Below, piece by piece: positions 34,653-47,135 of a stretch of 64,000 nt of DNA. This stretch comes from Corynebacterium vitaeruminis DSM 20294. Lineage in GTDB: Bacteria; Actinomycetota; Actinomycetes; Mycobacteriales; Mycobacteriaceae. The translations under genes and the position numbers were made by a program. The notes under the pieces were generated by a model. It searched no databases, was not told the DNA's origin, and worked only from the letters and a program-made list of their open reading frames with translations. The stretch's first letter is position 1. The number at the start of each line of letters is the position of its first letter. The stretch lies in assembly GCF_000550805.1 (NCBI RefSeq), contig NZ_CP004353.1, positions 1,364,001-1,428,000 on the forward strand, given 5' to 3'.

Positions 34653-35249
34653 ATGAAGAAGATTGGACTGACTGGCGGGATCGGAAGCGGCAAGTCGACG
34701 GTGGCGAAGCTGCTACGGGAGAAGGGGGCGCCGGTCATCGACGCGGATCAGATCGCCCGGGAGATCGTGGAGCCGGGCCAGCCCGCGCTCGCCGAGCTCG
34801 CCGAGGCGTTCGGCGAGGACATCCTCGACGCCGACGGCCGGCTCATCCGCCCCGCGCTGGCAGCGAAGGCCTTCGCGAGCGACGAGGCCCGGGCGCTGCT
34901 CAATTCCATCACCCACCCGCGCATCGAGGCGCGTACCGCGGAGCTGTTCGCGAAGGCCGAGGCCGAGGGACACCCGTTTGCAGTGTGGGACATGCCTCTG
35001 CTGGTCGACAACGGCCACGACAAGAAGATGGACTTCGTCGTCGTCGTCGACGTCGACAAGGAGACCCGCGTCGAGCGGCTGGTGAAGTTCCGGGGCCTTG
35101 ACGAGCAGGACGCCCGCCGCCGCATCGCGGCCCAGGTCCCGGACGAGGTGCGGCTCGCCGCGGCAGACTTCGTCGTGGACAATAACGGAAATCTCCCAGA
35201 GCTTGTCCCGCAGGTGGACAAGCTCTGGGAGATCCTGTGCGATCTGTGA
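34653..35249 (+). CDS. coaE: Dephospho-CoA kinase
   Basis: 198 aa. P-loop GLTGGIGSGKST at residues 5-16, DADQIARE near 30, LWDMPLL-like VWDMPLLVD near 111 and the lid RRIAAQ near 152 are the CoaE set. It phosphorylates dephospho-CoA, the last step of CoA synthesis. ATG 34653 is preferred over GTG 34647 because TACGAT (34640-34645) is exactly 7 nt upstream, the spacing seen at other apparently leaderless genes in this window. Confidence 0.95.
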   Translation: MKKIGLTGGIGSGKSTVAKLLREKGAPVIDADQIAREIVEPGQPALAELAEAFGEDILDADGRLIRPALAAKAFASDEARALLNSITHPRIEARTAELFAKAEAEGHPFAVWDMPLLVDNGHDKKMDFVVVVDVDKETRVERLVKFRGLDEQDARRRIAAQVPDEVRLAAADFVVDNNGNLPELVPQVDKLWEILCDL

Positions 35250-35256
35250 GGGGTTA

Positions 35257-35525
35257 CTGCCCCGCGTAGTTGATCGTGTCGACGACCGTCAGGCCATCGT
35301 CGGTGGTCGGGTCGTAGGCTGCGCCCGCAGGAGAGGCCGCCGTGACGCCCGGGACCTGGGTGAGGTAGGACTCGAGCGCCACTTACGTGTTTAAGCCCGG
35401 ATCGAAGGTGGCTGAGCGCTCGGAGGACGTGCCGCCGAGCATCGGCACAACCCTGTGCTTAATCTTTGTCCAGCCGGTGCCGTCCAAGTACTCGAAGACG
35501 TTGGCCTTGGCAGGCGGCCGAGAGT
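35257..35525 (-). pseudogene. Remnant of a minus-strand gene with an in-frame stop
   Basis: Reading the minus strand, [20 protein letters not shown] ... TFDPGLNT is followed by TAA (35383-35385) and then, in the same frame, VALESYLTQVPGVTAA ... TVVDTINYAGQ to a final stop at 35257. A single TAC to TAA change would explain the interruption. Upstream the frame runs into a dispersed-repeat copy (35532-35561) and then the uvrB start, with no recognisable gene start. I do not recognise the family; the VPGVTAASPAGAAYDPTT tail looks like an extracellular or lipoprotein-type sequence. Confidence 0.6.
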
Positions 35526-35531
35526 CGCCGA

Positions 35532-35561
35532 GCCGAAGGCGTCGACAAGCGAAAGCAGAAG
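35532..35561 (-). repeat. Dispersed CTTGTCGACGCC repeat copy
   Basis: Minus-strand reading GCTTTCGCTTGTCGACGCC followed by TTCGGC, an exact core copy, directly upstream of uvrB and at the broken 5' end of the pseudogene. Confidence 0.75.
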
Positions 35562-35601
35562 CCACGGTGTCGTGTCGGGCGGTGTTAGTAGGATGGGCAC
35601 C

Positions 35602-37701
35602 ATGGCATTTGCGGCAGAACATCCAGAACTCCCGGAGTCCGAGTTTCGCCCGGTCGGCGAGATCGAGCGCACCGAGGGAACCTTCGAGGTCATCTCCGAG
35701 TACGAGCCCGCGGGCGACCAGCCGCAGGCGATCAAGGAGCTCGACGAGCGCCTCAACAGGGGGGAGCGTGACATCGTGCTGCTTGGTGCTACCGGCACCG
35801 GCAAGTCGGCCACGGCCGCCTGGCTGATCGAGAAGCAGCAGCGCCCCACGCTAGTCATGGCGCCGAACAAGACGCTGGCCGCGCAGCTGGCCAACGAGCT
35901 GCGCCAGCTGCTGCCCAACAACGCGGTGGAGTACTTCGTCTCGTACTACGACTACTACCAGCCGGAGGCCTACATCGCGCAGACGGATACGTACATCGAG
36001 AAGGATTCCTCGATCAACGACGACGTTGAGCGCCTTCGCCACCGCGCGACCAGCTCGCTGCTCTCAAGGCGCGACGTCGTGGTGGTCAGCTCGGTGTCCT
36101 GCATCTACGGCCTGGGTACGCCGCAGTCCTATCTCGACCGCTCCGTGCTGCTGCGGGTGGGCGAGGAGATCGAGCGCGACCGCTTCCTGCGCCTGCTCGT
36201 GGACATCCAGTACGACCGCAACGACATCGGGTTCACCCGCGGCGCCTTCCGCGTTAAGGGGGACACGGTGGACATCATCCCCGCCTACGAGGAGCTGGCC
36301 GTGCGGGTGGAGTTCTTCGGTGACGAGGTCGACGCCCTCTACTACATTCACCCGCTCACCGGCGACGTCGTGCGCCAGGTGGACGAGATCCGCATCTTCC
36401 CGGCCACCCACTACGTGGCGGGCCCCGAGCGCATGGCCAAGGCGATCGAGGCGATCAAGGAGGAGCTGGCCGAGCGGCTGGCGGACCTGGAAAACCGCGG
36501 TAAGTTGCTCGAAGCCCAGCGCCTGCGCATGCGCACCGAGTACGACCTCGAGATGATCGAGCAGGTGGGATTCTGCTCCGGCATCGAGAACTACTCCCGC
36601 CACCTAGACGGGCGCCCGGCGGGCAGCGCGCCGGCGACCCTGCTCGACTACTTCCCGGAGGACTTCCTCACCATCATCGACGAGTCCCACGTGACCGTGC
36701 CGCAGATCGGCGGCATGTTCGAAGGCGACATGTCGCGCAAGCGCAACCTCGTCGAGTTCGGCTTCCGCCTGCCCTCGGCGCTCGACAACCGCCCGCTGAC
36801 CTGGGAGGAGTTCGAGCAGCGCGTGGGGCAGACCATCTACCTGTCCGCCACCCCTGGTAACTACGAGCTGGCCGCCTCCGGCGGGGAGTTCGTCGAGCAG
36901 GTTATTCGCCCCACCGGCCTGGTCGACCCGAAGGTCACGGTCAAGCCCACCAAGGGCCAGATCGACGATCTCATCGAGGAGATCCGCCAGCGCACCGCCA
37001 AGCAGGAGCGCGTCCTCGTGACCACCCTGACCAAGAAGATGGCCGAGGACCTGACCGACTACCTCCTCGACAACGGCATCCGGGTGCGCTACCTGCACTC
37101 CGATATCGACACCCTCCAGCGCGTCGAGCTGCTGCGCCAGCTGCGCCTGGGCGAGTACGACGTGCTGGTGGGCATCAACCTCCTGCGCGAGGGCCTCGAC
37201 CTGCCCGAGGTCTCGCTCGTGGCCATCCTCGACGCGGACAAGGAGGGCTTCCTGCGCTCGACCACCTCGCTCATCCAGACCATCGGCCGCGCGGCCCGCA
37301 ACGTCTCCGGCGAGGTCATCATGTACGCGGACAAGATCACCGACTCCATGGCGTATGCCATCGACGAGACCGAGCGCCGCCGCGAGAAGCAGATCGCGTA
37401 CAACAAGGAGCACGGCATCGACCCGCAGCCGCTGCGCAAGAAGATCGCAGACATCCTCGACCAAGTCAACGAGGAGGGAGCCGAGGCCGCGACCGCCTCC
37501 CTGCGTTCGGACGCAGCGGTGGCCGAGCGCCGCGACACCTCCAGCATGCCCGCCAAGGAGCTGCAGTCGCTTATCGACGACCTGACGGCACAGATGGGCG
37601 AGGCCGCCCGCGACCTGAAGTTCGAGCTCGCCGGGCGCCTGCGCGACGAGATCATCGAGCTGAAAAAGGAGCTGCGCGGGGTGAAAGAGGCGGGCATCTA
37701 A
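35602..37701 (+). CDS. uvrB: Excinuclease ABC subunit B
   Basis: 699 aa. Walker [14 protein letters not shown] near residue 62, the beta-hairpin region [20 protein letters not shown] near 115 that locks onto damaged DNA, helicase motifs IIDESHVT near 357 and TIGRAARN near 560, and the C-terminal UVR domain ([20 protein letters not shown]) that contacts UvrC. ATG 35602 is chosen: TAGGAT (35589-35594) is exactly 7 nt upstream; the frame is open further but overlaps the pseudogene. uvrA lies 6 kb downstream, uvrC is not in the window. Confidence 0.96.
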   Translation: MAFAAEHPELPESEFRPVGEIERTEGTFEVISEYEPAGDQPQAIKELDERLNRGERDIVLLGATGTGKSATAAWLIEKQQRPTLVMAPNKTLAAQLANELRQLLPNNAVEYFVSYYDYYQPEAYIAQTDTYIEKDSSINDDVERLRHRATSSLLSRRDVVVVSSVSCIYGLGTPQSYLDRSVLLRVGEEIERDRFLRLLVDIQYDRNDIGFTRGAFRVKGDTVDIIPAYEELAVRVEFFGDEVDALYYIHPLTGDVVRQVDEIRIFPATHYVAGPERMAKAIEAIKEELAERLADLENRGKLLEAQRLRMRTEYDLEMIEQVGFCSGIENYSRHLDGRPAGSAPATLLDYFPEDFLTIIDESHVTVPQIGGMFEGDMSRKRNLVEFGFRLPSALDNRPLTWEEFEQRVGQTIYLSATPGNYELAASGGEFVEQVIRPTGLVDPKVTVKPTKGQIDDLIEEIRQRTAKQERVLVTTLTKKMAEDLTDYLLDNGIRVRYLHSDIDTLQRVELLRQLRLGEYDVLVGINLLREGLDLPEVSLVAILDADKEGFLRSTTSLIQTIGRAARNVSGEVIMYADKITDSMAYAIDETERRREKQIAYNKEHGIDPQPLRKKIADILDQVNEEGAEAATASLRSDAAVAERRDTSSMPAKELQSLIDDLTAQMGEAARDLKFELAGRLRDEIIELKKELRGVKEAGI

Positions 37702-37971
37702 TTGCTCGCGATCCATGACCACCTGTGCAATTGCGGGTGGGTGTGACCGAGCTAAAACAATTTTCGGCTGCGTTCCAATTACACAGGCTGTATTTAGTGA
37801 ACTCGCCCGTTTTAGTTGTTAGACTTGCCGGTACATGCTTTTTCGAGCATCCGGCATTCCGGCATTCGGCGCCGCGCGCGGAATGGTTGTGGGGCGGCGC
37901 CTTCTGCCCGCTTTCGCCGGTGCACTCCTTAATTCTTTTCCACCATTGTTTCGTCTACACGGAAGGTTCTC

Positions 37972-38412
37972 ATGAGCGACTACTCCACCATCGTCGTCGG
38001 CACCGACGGTTCCAAGTCTTCTCTGCTTGCAGTCGAGCGCGCTGCAAAGATCGCAGCTGCATTCGATGCAACCCTGGTGGTTGGTTGCGCCTACTACGAG
38101 ACCAAGGAGGACGCCTCCAAGACCCTGCGTCAGGATTCCGTCACCGTCCTCGGCACCGACCCCGCCCAGCAGAACCTGGACAAGGCCGCCGAGCACGCTC
38201 GCGCCGTTGGTGCCACCAAGATCGAGACCCTGGTTCGCCCGGGCACCCCGGTCGAGGCGCTCATGCACATCGTCAACGAGACCAACGCCGACCTGCTCGT
38301 GGTGGGCAATCGCGGCATCAACTCGCTGACCGGCCGCCTGCTCGGCTCCGTGCCGGCGGACGTCGCCCGCCAGTCCGACTGCGACGTGATGATCGTCCAC
38401 ACCGTCGACTAA
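37972..38412 (+). CDS. Universal stress protein, UspA family
   Basis: 146 aa, single Usp domain: IVVGTDGSKSSLLAVERAA at the N-terminus and LLVVGNRGINSLTGRLLGSV near residue 105, the GxxG-x9-G(S/T) ATP-binding pattern (here G-N-R-G...GSV). It is therefore likely of the ATP-binding class. GGAAGG precedes ATG 37972. The 270-bp gap after uvrB contains no other gene. Same neighbour (uvrB) as in other corynebacteria. Confidence 0.92.
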   Translation: MSDYSTIVVGTDGSKSSLLAVERAAKIAAAFDATLVVGCAYYETKEDASKTLRQDSVTVLGTDPAQQNLDKAAEHARAVGATKIETLVRPGTPVEALMHIVNETNADLLVVGNRGINSLTGRLLGSVPADVARQSDCDVMIVHTVD

Positions 38413-38429
38413 TAACTTCGGTTTTCAGA

Positions 38430-38476
38430 GCTCCCCTTCGACGCCTTCGCTGGTGTCCAAGGGAAGCTTTTTGCGC
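38430..38476 (+). terminator. Terminator after the usp gene
   Basis: AGCTCCCCTT (38430-38439) pairs with AAGGGAAGCT (38459-38468, one mismatch) followed by TTTTT. A degenerate repeat copy (CTTCGACGCCTTCG) forms part of the loop. Confidence 0.8.
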
Positions 38477-38480
38477 TGGC

Positions 38481-39224
38481 CTAGGCCAGCGCGGTGACGA
38501 AGCTGAATCCGATGGCGAACAGCAGGGCGGGCAAGGGGTTGGCCACGTTGACGGTTCTGGGACGCACGAGGTTGAGCCCCACGCAGGCGATGAGCACGTT
38601 GCCCACCAGCGAGATGTTCCCGATCACGGTATCGGTCATGATCGGCTCGACGAGCTTGGCGAGGATGGTGACGCTGCCCTGGAGCAGCAGGACGGGCAGT
38701 GCCGCGAACCCCGCGCCGCGCCCCATCGAGGCGGCCATCATGAGGATGATGAAGAAGTCCAGCAGGGACTTCGCTGCGAGCACCGAGATGTCCCCGCGCA
38801 GCCCGTCCTCGATGGCGCCGATGATGGCCATGGCGCCTACGCAGACGGTGAGCGAGGCGGTGACGAAGGCGTCGACGAACCGCGGGTCCTTGGAACTTCC
38901 CGACTTGCGCTTGAGCCACACCCCGAATCGCGTGAACCCGCGGTCGATGTCGATGATCTCGCCCGTGAGCGCCCCGAGGATCAGCGACAGGATCATGAGC
39001 AGCGCGCCGTGGACCTCAAGCCCGGCTCCGTCAGGCGACATCTGGAGCATCTTCGCCAACGTCCCGGCCGCGCCGAGGAAGGCCACCGCCACGCCGGAGG
39101 CGGTGATGATGGACTCCTGGTAGCGCTGGTGCAGCACCCGGCGCAGCATGAGGCCGAGGACGCCGGCGACGGCGATGGCAAGGGTGTTGATGAGCGTGCC
39201 AAGGCCAGGCATCGGTTCCCCCAC
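38481..39224 (-). CDS. DUF554 integral membrane protein
   Basis: 247 aa with about seven membrane helices. GLGTLINTLAIAVAGVLGLM at the N-terminus and LTVCVGAMAIIGAIEDGLRGD near residue 132 are the DUF554 signature. Function in general is unknown; no partner gene is adjacent. It converges with the usp gene and is divergent from nothing: the HelD-like gene follows on the same strand upstream, 86 bp away. Confidence 0.85.
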   Translation of the reverse strand: MGEPMPGLGTLINTLAIAVAGVLGLMLRRVLHQRYQESIITASGVAVAFLGAAGTLAKMLQMSPDGAGLEVHGALLMILSLILGALTGEIIDIDRGFTRFGVWLKRKSGSSKDPRFVDAFVTASLTVCVGAMAIIGAIEDGLRGDISVLAAKSLLDFFIILMMAASMGRGAGFAALPVLLLQGSVTILAKLVEPIMTDTVIGNISLVGNVLIACVGLNLVRPRTVNVANPLPALLFAIGFSFVTALA

Positions 39225-39310
39225 GTAGAGACTTCAAGGTACGAGCAAGTTTTCCAAGAAGACTATTGTGCCCTACGCCCGGTTCGACTAGGGCAACGCG
39301 GGGTGGAGTT

Positions 39311-41647
39311 TTACGCGACGGGCAGCTCGCCGATCACGGTGAGGGTCTGCGTCGCGCGGGTGAGCGCCACGAAGAGGTCCTGCCAGCCCTGGGGGGAGTC
39401 GTCGACGATCGCGCGGGGATTGTCCACGATGACGTGGTCGAACTCCAGGCCCTTGATCTCGCCGACGCCGAAGAAGCCCTTCTCGTCGGCGTGCGCGGCG
39501 GCGAGGGAGTCGGCGGTGATGACGGCCGCGAGGCGCTCGGGGTCCTTATTTCGCAGCTCGGCGAGGAGGTCGCCCGCCTTGGCGTCGGAAAGCAGGCGAA
39601 CGCCGATCCCCGTGGAGCGCAACGAGGTCGACGGCGTGACGTCTGGGGCGAAGACGGCCTGCACGCGGTTGGCCACCTCCATGACCTCGGCGGGGGTGCG
39701 GTAGTTGATGGTGAGCTGGCGCGTGCGGAAGCGGGTGCCCACGAAGGGCGAGAGCGTCTCCGACCACGAGTCGACGCCCGCGGGCGAGGAAGTCTGGGAG
39801 GTGTCGCCGACGATCGTCATCCAGCGCGACGGGCAGCGGCGCATCACCATGCGCCACTCCATCGGGGTGAGCTCCTGGGCCTCGTCGATGATGACGTGGC
39901 CGTATGCCCAGGTGTAGTCCTCGCGGGCGCGCTGCGCGGTCGAGCGATTGTCGCGGACCTGCTGGCGCTGGGCGAGCGACTCCGCGTCGATGACGTCGAA
40001 GGCGGAGAGGATCTCGGCGTCGGTCTCGTCGTCGAGGTCGGTGTTCTCGGAGCTCGAGAGCACGTCGAGGGCGTCCTGGGCCTCCTCGATCTGCTCTCGC
40101 CACCGCTTGCGCTCCGCCTCCTGCTCGGACTCGGGGTCGGCGAGCCCGATGAGCACGGCGAGCTCGTCCAAGAGGGCGGCGTCGGCGGCGGAGAAGGGGT
40201 GGCGCTCAGGGTCTGCGAGGCTGATCGTTTCCTCCCGGAAGAGCGCGGCCTGGGTCTCCTCGTCGTAGTCGTACGCCGCCTGGGCGATGGCATCCTCGCT
40301 GGTGAGGAGGTCGTGGAGGACCTCCTCGGGGTCGAGCAGCGGCCAGAACTCGTCGATGAGCTCGTCCACGAGGGGGTCGGCGGCGAGCTCGTCGTGGAGC
40401 TGGGCGATGTCGCCCTGCCCCAGAAGGTTCGCCCCGCCGAGTGGGTCCGCGCCGATGATCGCCGCCATCTGGCGGGCGAGCTGGTCGACGAGGGACTCGC
40501 GGAAGAGCGGCCTCGCGAGGTTGTGGGGGCGGCGCGCGCGGCGGGCGCGGGTGCGGCCGGACTTCACGATCTTCTCGTCGAGCGTGAGCTTGATGCCGTC
40601 GACGGTGATCTCCCGCGACTGCTCCGGGAGCGTTTGGTAGGCCTTCACCGCGCGGTCGAGGATGGTGACCATCTCTTCGCTGCCCTTGATCTCCCGGGTG
40701 ACCAGTGCCTCCGGCAGGGTCGCGTGGACGCCGGGGAAGAGGTCGCCGACGGTGGAGAGGACCACGCCGGTCTCGCCGAGCTCGGGGAGCACGTGGGAGA
40801 TGTACTCGAGGAAGGTGCGGTTCGGGCCGATGATGAGCACGCCCGTGCGCGCGAGCTGCTCGCGCCAGGTGTAGAGGAGGTAGGCGATCCGGTGCAGCGC
40901 GACGGCGGTTTTTCCGGTTCCCGGGCCGCCCTCGACGACCATGACGCCGCGGGTCTCGTCGCGGATGATCTCGTCCTGCTCGCGTTGGATGGTCTCCACG
41001 ATGGAGCCCATGTGCCCGGTGCGGGCCGCGTTGAGGGCGGTAAGCAGGGCGCCCTCGCCGGCCACGCCTGCGGACTGTGCGGCGTCGTTGGCGTCTTCCG
41101 GGTCGAGGACGGTGTCGGTAAGCCGCTCGTCGTCGACGCCGGTGACGGTGCGGCCCTTGGTGCGGATGTGCCGGCGTATGACCACGCCCTCCGGCTGCGC
41201 GGTGGTGGCGAGGTAGAAGGGGCGGGCGAGCGGCGCGCGCCAGTCGAGCAGCAGCGTGCGGTAGTCGTCGTCGCGGTCGTCGAGGCCCATGCGGCCGATG
41301 TAGCGGCGGTCGACGTTCGGGTGCCCGGGCACCGGGTTGTCGATGATGGCCGGGTTGTCCGTCTCGACGTCGATGCGCCCGAAGACGAGCCCCAGCTGGG
41401 CGATGTTGAGCCGGTCGATCTTCTCGTTGAGTCCGTGGTACTCGGTCTCGCGCTCGACGAGGGCCTCCGCGTCGGGGTTGGCGGGGTCCACGCGCAGCAT
41501 GACCTGCCGCAGCCGCTCCTGGGCGGCGGATACTTCCTCGTCCAGCTTGTCGAAGAGCCCGTCGACGTAGGCCTGCTCAAGCTCTATTTGCTTTCCGACG
41601 TTCGCCTTCGGCGCCGCATCGCGCGGGTTCGTGGTGGGAGGAGTCAT
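39311..41647 (-). CDS. HelD-like superfamily 1 ATPase (RNA polymerase-associated)
   Basis: 778 aa UvrD/Rep-like NTPase. An N-terminal antiparallel coiled coil (QIELEQAYVDGLFDKLDEEV onward) is followed by Walker A VEGGPGTGKTAVALHR near residue 237, a large non-helicase insertion, Walker B HVIIDEAQELTPMEW near 585, and the SF1 end motifs INYRTPAEVMEVANRV and LFVALTRATQTLTVIG. Coiled coil plus split SF1 core fits HelD, which dissociates stalled RNA polymerase in Gram-positives; UvrD-type helicase is less likely. ATG 41647 is chosen for its upstream GGAAGGA. Confidence 0.86.
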   Translation of the reverse strand: MTPPTTNPRDAAPKANVGKQIELEQAYVDGLFDKLDEEVSAAQERLRQVMLRVDPANPDAEALVERETEYHGLNEKIDRLNIAQLGLVFGRIDVETDNPAIIDNPVPGHPNVDRRYIGRMGLDDRDDDYRTLLLDWRAPLARPFYLATTAQPEGVVIRRHIRTKGRTVTGVDDERLTDTVLDPEDANDAAQSAGVAGEGALLTALNAARTGHMGSIVETIQREQDEIIRDETRGVMVVEGGPGTGKTAVALHRIAYLLYTWREQLARTGVLIIGPNRTFLEYISHVLPELGETGVVLSTVGDLFPGVHATLPEALVTREIKGSEEMVTILDRAVKAYQTLPEQSREITVDGIKLTLDEKIVKSGRTRARRARRPHNLARPLFRESLVDQLARQMAAIIGADPLGGANLLGQGDIAQLHDELAADPLVDELIDEFWPLLDPEEVLHDLLTSEDAIAQAAYDYDEETQAALFREETISLADPERHPFSAADAALLDELAVLIGLADPESEQEAERKRWREQIEEAQDALDVLSSSENTDLDDETDAEILSAFDVIDAESLAQRQQVRDNRSTAQRAREDYTWAYGHVIIDEAQELTPMEWRMVMRRCPSRWMTIVGDTSQTSSPAGVDSWSETLSPFVGTRFRTRQLTINYRTPAEVMEVANRVQAVFAPDVTPSTSLRSTGIGVRLLSDAKAGDLLAELRNKDPERLAAVITADSLAAAHADEKGFFGVGEIKGLEFDHVIVDNPRAIVDDSPQGWQDLFVALTRATQTLTVIGELPVA

Positions 41648-41853
41648 TCGAAGCCGTTCCTTCCGTAGGGGGTGTCGGATAGATGTGCCTCCGCGGGGTG
41701 CCGCGGTCACAAGGCAAGACGGCTCATTGTACTCGCGTTTGGTGGGGAGGGTTAATGGCGCTCTCTCGCGGAAAACTTAGCTGCCTCCCGTTTCCTTTGC
41801 GGATGGAAGGTCGGTTCGGAAGCTCTTCGTGGGCGGGCAGGGCGCGCACAAAA

Positions 41854-41881
41854 GCGGCCCCACGCTGCTGCGCGGGACCGC
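41854..41881 (-). terminator. Terminator of the DoxX-like gene
   Basis: GCGGCCCCACGC (41854-41865) pairs with GCGCGGGACCGC (41870-41881, imperfect); on the minus strand it is followed by CTTTTG. Located 40 nt after the DoxX-like stop. The remainder of the 41648-41920 gap shows nothing else. Confidence 0.7.
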
Positions 41882-41920
41882 CTCGGGTTTCCCTATGCCT
41901 GGGCTGCTGGAATATAGATC

Positions 41921-42853
41921 TTAGAGGGCGTCCTTGACCTTCTTCTGTGCCTTTTCGATGGCCTTGCGGGCGCGATCCTCGAGCTTGGAGGCCCTCTTAG
42001 CAGCCTTCTTCGCCTGGCAGCCGCCCTTCGACTGGGCCTCGGCGAGCGCCGCGTCGGCGCGATCCTGGGCCTTGGCGGCGGCCTTGACCACGCCTTGGCG
42101 CGCGACCTTGGAGTTCTCGCGGGCCTTTTCCAGCCACTCGGCGCTGTTGTCCTTGATCAGGGCGGAAGCGCTCTCGGCCGCCTGGGTGAAGGACTTGCGG
42201 GCGCTCTCGGCGGACTCGCGCCAGTCGTCGCGGTTGTCCTCGACGAAGTCGGAGACGCGGTCGGCGTAGTCGGCGACCTTCTCGGAGGCGTCATCGAACC
42301 AGTCTTTGGCGGTCGCGGCGAAGGCCTGCGCGTTCTCGGTGGCGGCGGCCGCGAACTTGTCCTGCTCAGAGCGGGTGGGCAGTGCGGCCTGCAGCTGCTT
42401 GTTGGCCTTCTGCGCGGCCTTCTCCGCGCGCCACTTCACGCCCGGCTTGCCCGCGGTGTCCACGGAGGTGATGGCCAGGCCGCCAAGCAGGGCAACCGAG
42501 GTGAGGAAGCCCTGCTTGCGGGCGACCTTTTCCTCCTTGTCCTGGGTCTCCCAGAACGCGTGGCGGGCGAGGATGGTGGGCACGCTGACCACGGCGAGGG
42601 TGGCCGCGGACAGCCGCGAGGCCTTGCCGAGGGCGAGCATGGAACCCGCGCCGACCTTGGTGGCGCCCAGCGCGCGGGTGACCTGCTCGGCGTCCTGCGG
42701 GATCTTGCGGGCGTACTTGCGGGGGAGGACGGTGCGGATCTTCTTCAGCACCGCCTGGGTCCCCTCCACGTGGGCCTGGGAATTAATGACCGTGTCGGCT
42801 CCGTCGGCGATGTAGACGGAGGCCAGCATGGGGCGAGCCAGCTTGCGAATCAT
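41921..42853 (-). CDS. DoxX-like membrane protein with long Ala/Lys-rich helical tail
   Basis: 310 aa. The first ~140 residues (RKLARPMLASVYIADGADT, then hydrophobic segments such as LSAATLAVVSVPTILARHAF and GFLTSVALLGGLAITSVDT) match the DoxX family. The remaining ~165 residues form a charged, Ala/Lys/Glu-rich probable coiled coil ending in KAIEKAQKKVKDAL. The combination resembles corynebacterial DoxX proteins with histone-like tails. ATG 42853 is chosen because GAGGAG lies 9 nt upstream; GTG 42862 would overlap that site. Function unknown; the tail could bind the cell envelope or nucleic acid. Confidence 0.82.
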   Translation of the reverse strand: MIRKLARPMLASVYIADGADTVINSQAHVEGTQAVLKKIRTVLPRKYARKIPQDAEQVTRALGATKVGAGSMLALGKASRLSAATLAVVSVPTILARHAFWETQDKEEKVARKQGFLTSVALLGGLAITSVDTAGKPGVKWRAEKAAQKANKQLQAALPTRSEQDKFAAAATENAQAFAATAKDWFDDASEKVADYADRVSDFVEDNRDDWRESAESARKSFTQAAESASALIKDNSAEWLEKARENSKVARQGVVKAAAKAQDRADAALAEAQSKGGCQAKKAAKRASKLEDRARKAIEKAQKKVKDAL

Positions 42854-43099
42854 GACAATCACTCCTCGTGAGTTTTAGTTGCGTATGTAATGTGTACCGG
42901 CCAACGCTGGCGGGGGAAAGGTCTCCCTCACCAGTGCCAGTCACCAACGCGGCGTCCATGAATGGAACCCGGCTGTGCCGCGGCTGCCTTGGATGCGACC
43001 GAGGCCGCAGCGCCACATGTACCTATTAATCGTACCTGTGTTTCTATCCGGGGGTCCGGCGCTTGGCGGTAGCGGTGGCAGCGTCACCCTAGGCTTGGG

Positions 43100-43729
43100 C
43101 TACCACTTCCGCTCCCACCACTCGCGCAGGTGTGGGCGCTCGGCGCCGAGCGTGGTCGGCTTGCCGTGGCCCGGCCAGACGATGGTCTCATCGGGATAAA
43201 CGTCGAAGACGTACTGGGTGACGTCGTTGAAAAGCCGCTCGAAATCGCCCTCGGTGTTGGTCTTGCCCACCCCGCCCGGGAAGAGGCTGTCGCCGATGAA
43301 TAGGTTGGTCATCCCGTCTATCTCCGCGACGAGGCAGGCGCCGCCGGGAGTGTGCCCGCGGAGGATGATGACGGGCAGGTCGTGGCCCGCGAAGGGGATG
43401 CTGTCGCCGTACTTGAGCTCCACGTCAACCGGCGCTGGCAGCGCAGGGGCGTCGAGGTAGGGTGCGAAGTGGGTGGCGCCGGTCTGGTGCAGGACGTCTT
43501 TCAGTGCGCGGACGTGGTCGTGGTGGCGGTGGGTCGTGAGCACGCCCGTGATGGTCACGCCCTCCCGCTCCGCCATGTCCAGGAGGCCGAGGGCGTCGTC
43601 CGCGGCGTCGACAAGCAAACCCTGCTCGCCGCAACATAACAGGTAACAGTTGTTATCGAAGCTGGAGACGGAGGTGTGTGCCAACCGCAAGGGGAGCGGC
43701 TTTGCTGTACCGGTGGTGTTTTCGCTCAT
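43100..43729 (-). CDS. MBL-fold metallo-hydrolase (glyoxalase II-like)
   Basis: 209 aa. The metal-binding signature THRHHDHV lies at residues 66-73 (HxHxDH), with HTPGGACL near 127, GDSLFPGGVGKTN near 146 and WPGHGKPTTLG near 186 providing the remaining ligands. Such short glyoxalase II-like enzymes hydrolyse thioesters; the actinobacterial substrate is uncertain. ATG 43729 has TACCCT (43737-43742) exactly 7 nt upstream on its strand. A repeat copy (43602-43620) is inside the gene and encodes LLVDAAD without disturbing the fold. Divergent from uvrA, as in C. glutamicum. Confidence 0.88.
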   Translation of the reverse strand: MSENTTGTAKPLPLRLAHTSVSSFDNNCYLLCCGEQGLLVDAADDALGLLDMAEREGVTITGVLTTHRHHDHVRALKDVLHQTGATHFAPYLDAPALPAPVDVELKYGDSIPFAGHDLPVIILRGHTPGGACLVAEIDGMTNLFIGDSLFPGGVGKTNTEGDFERLFNDVTQYVFDVYPDETIVWPGHGKPTTLGAERPHLREWWERKW

Positions 43730-43882
43730 GCCACCTAGGGTAGCCAACTTTCTTTGTTCGCTGCTATGTTCGAATGTGAACAACGGCAGACAAAGGGTGC
43801 GCGCACGGCCAAAAGGGAAGTTGCGCGCATCAACTAAGCTGTATCCGTTAAGCAATGGCGTATTGAAAAGAAATGAGTCTCG

Positions 43883-46741
<2,859 letters not shown>

Positions 46742-47135
46742 GGCGGGCGGCCCCATGGCTGCCCGCGTCTTGGGGCGCCAGCGTCCTAGGGGCGCGGCGG
46801 CTTCCTGCGAGGTCACCTCGCGTGGCGGCGGCAGGACCCGATTTGTGTTTGCGCCGGGCAGTGGTCTAAAGTATTTAGCACTACCGCCCGAAGGCGTTTT
46901 ACGCTTGAGGGTCGCAAGTGGAGATCTTCCCACCCGAAGCCGCCTGTCACGGTTGGACAAGGGTCAAAGAAAAGGTATTGCTTACACTCTGATTGAGTTG
47001 GCAGCAGTATGGCACGTAGATCTCCCGTTCATTCCCTTCGGATGAACGGGCTTTTTCTGTGCCAATCTAGCAGGGGAATCAAGCTTTCGATTTACGGTAC
47101 GTCACATTTTTCCAACCGCTACTTGAGGAGTCCCC
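46742..47135 (+). promoter_or_regulatory. infC leader region with promoter and terminator-like attenuator
   Basis: 394 bp without a gene. TTGTGT (46843-46848) and TAAAGT (46867-46872), 18 nt apart, form a candidate promoter; a second -10-like TACACT is at 46983. Within the leader, CCCGTTCAT (47027-47035) pairs with ATGAACGGG (47043-47051) around a CCCTTCGG loop and is followed by CTTTTTCT: a good intrinsic terminator placed about 85 nt before infC. This looks like an attenuator of the infC-rpmI-rplT operon, a known theme in other bacteria; the mechanism here is inferred. Confidence 0.65.

Noticed and set aside
37725-41668. Very long plus-strand open frames opposite the DUF554 and HelD-like genes
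   Set aside because: No family features; the minus-strand genes have coherent domains and motifs, so these are antisense shadows.
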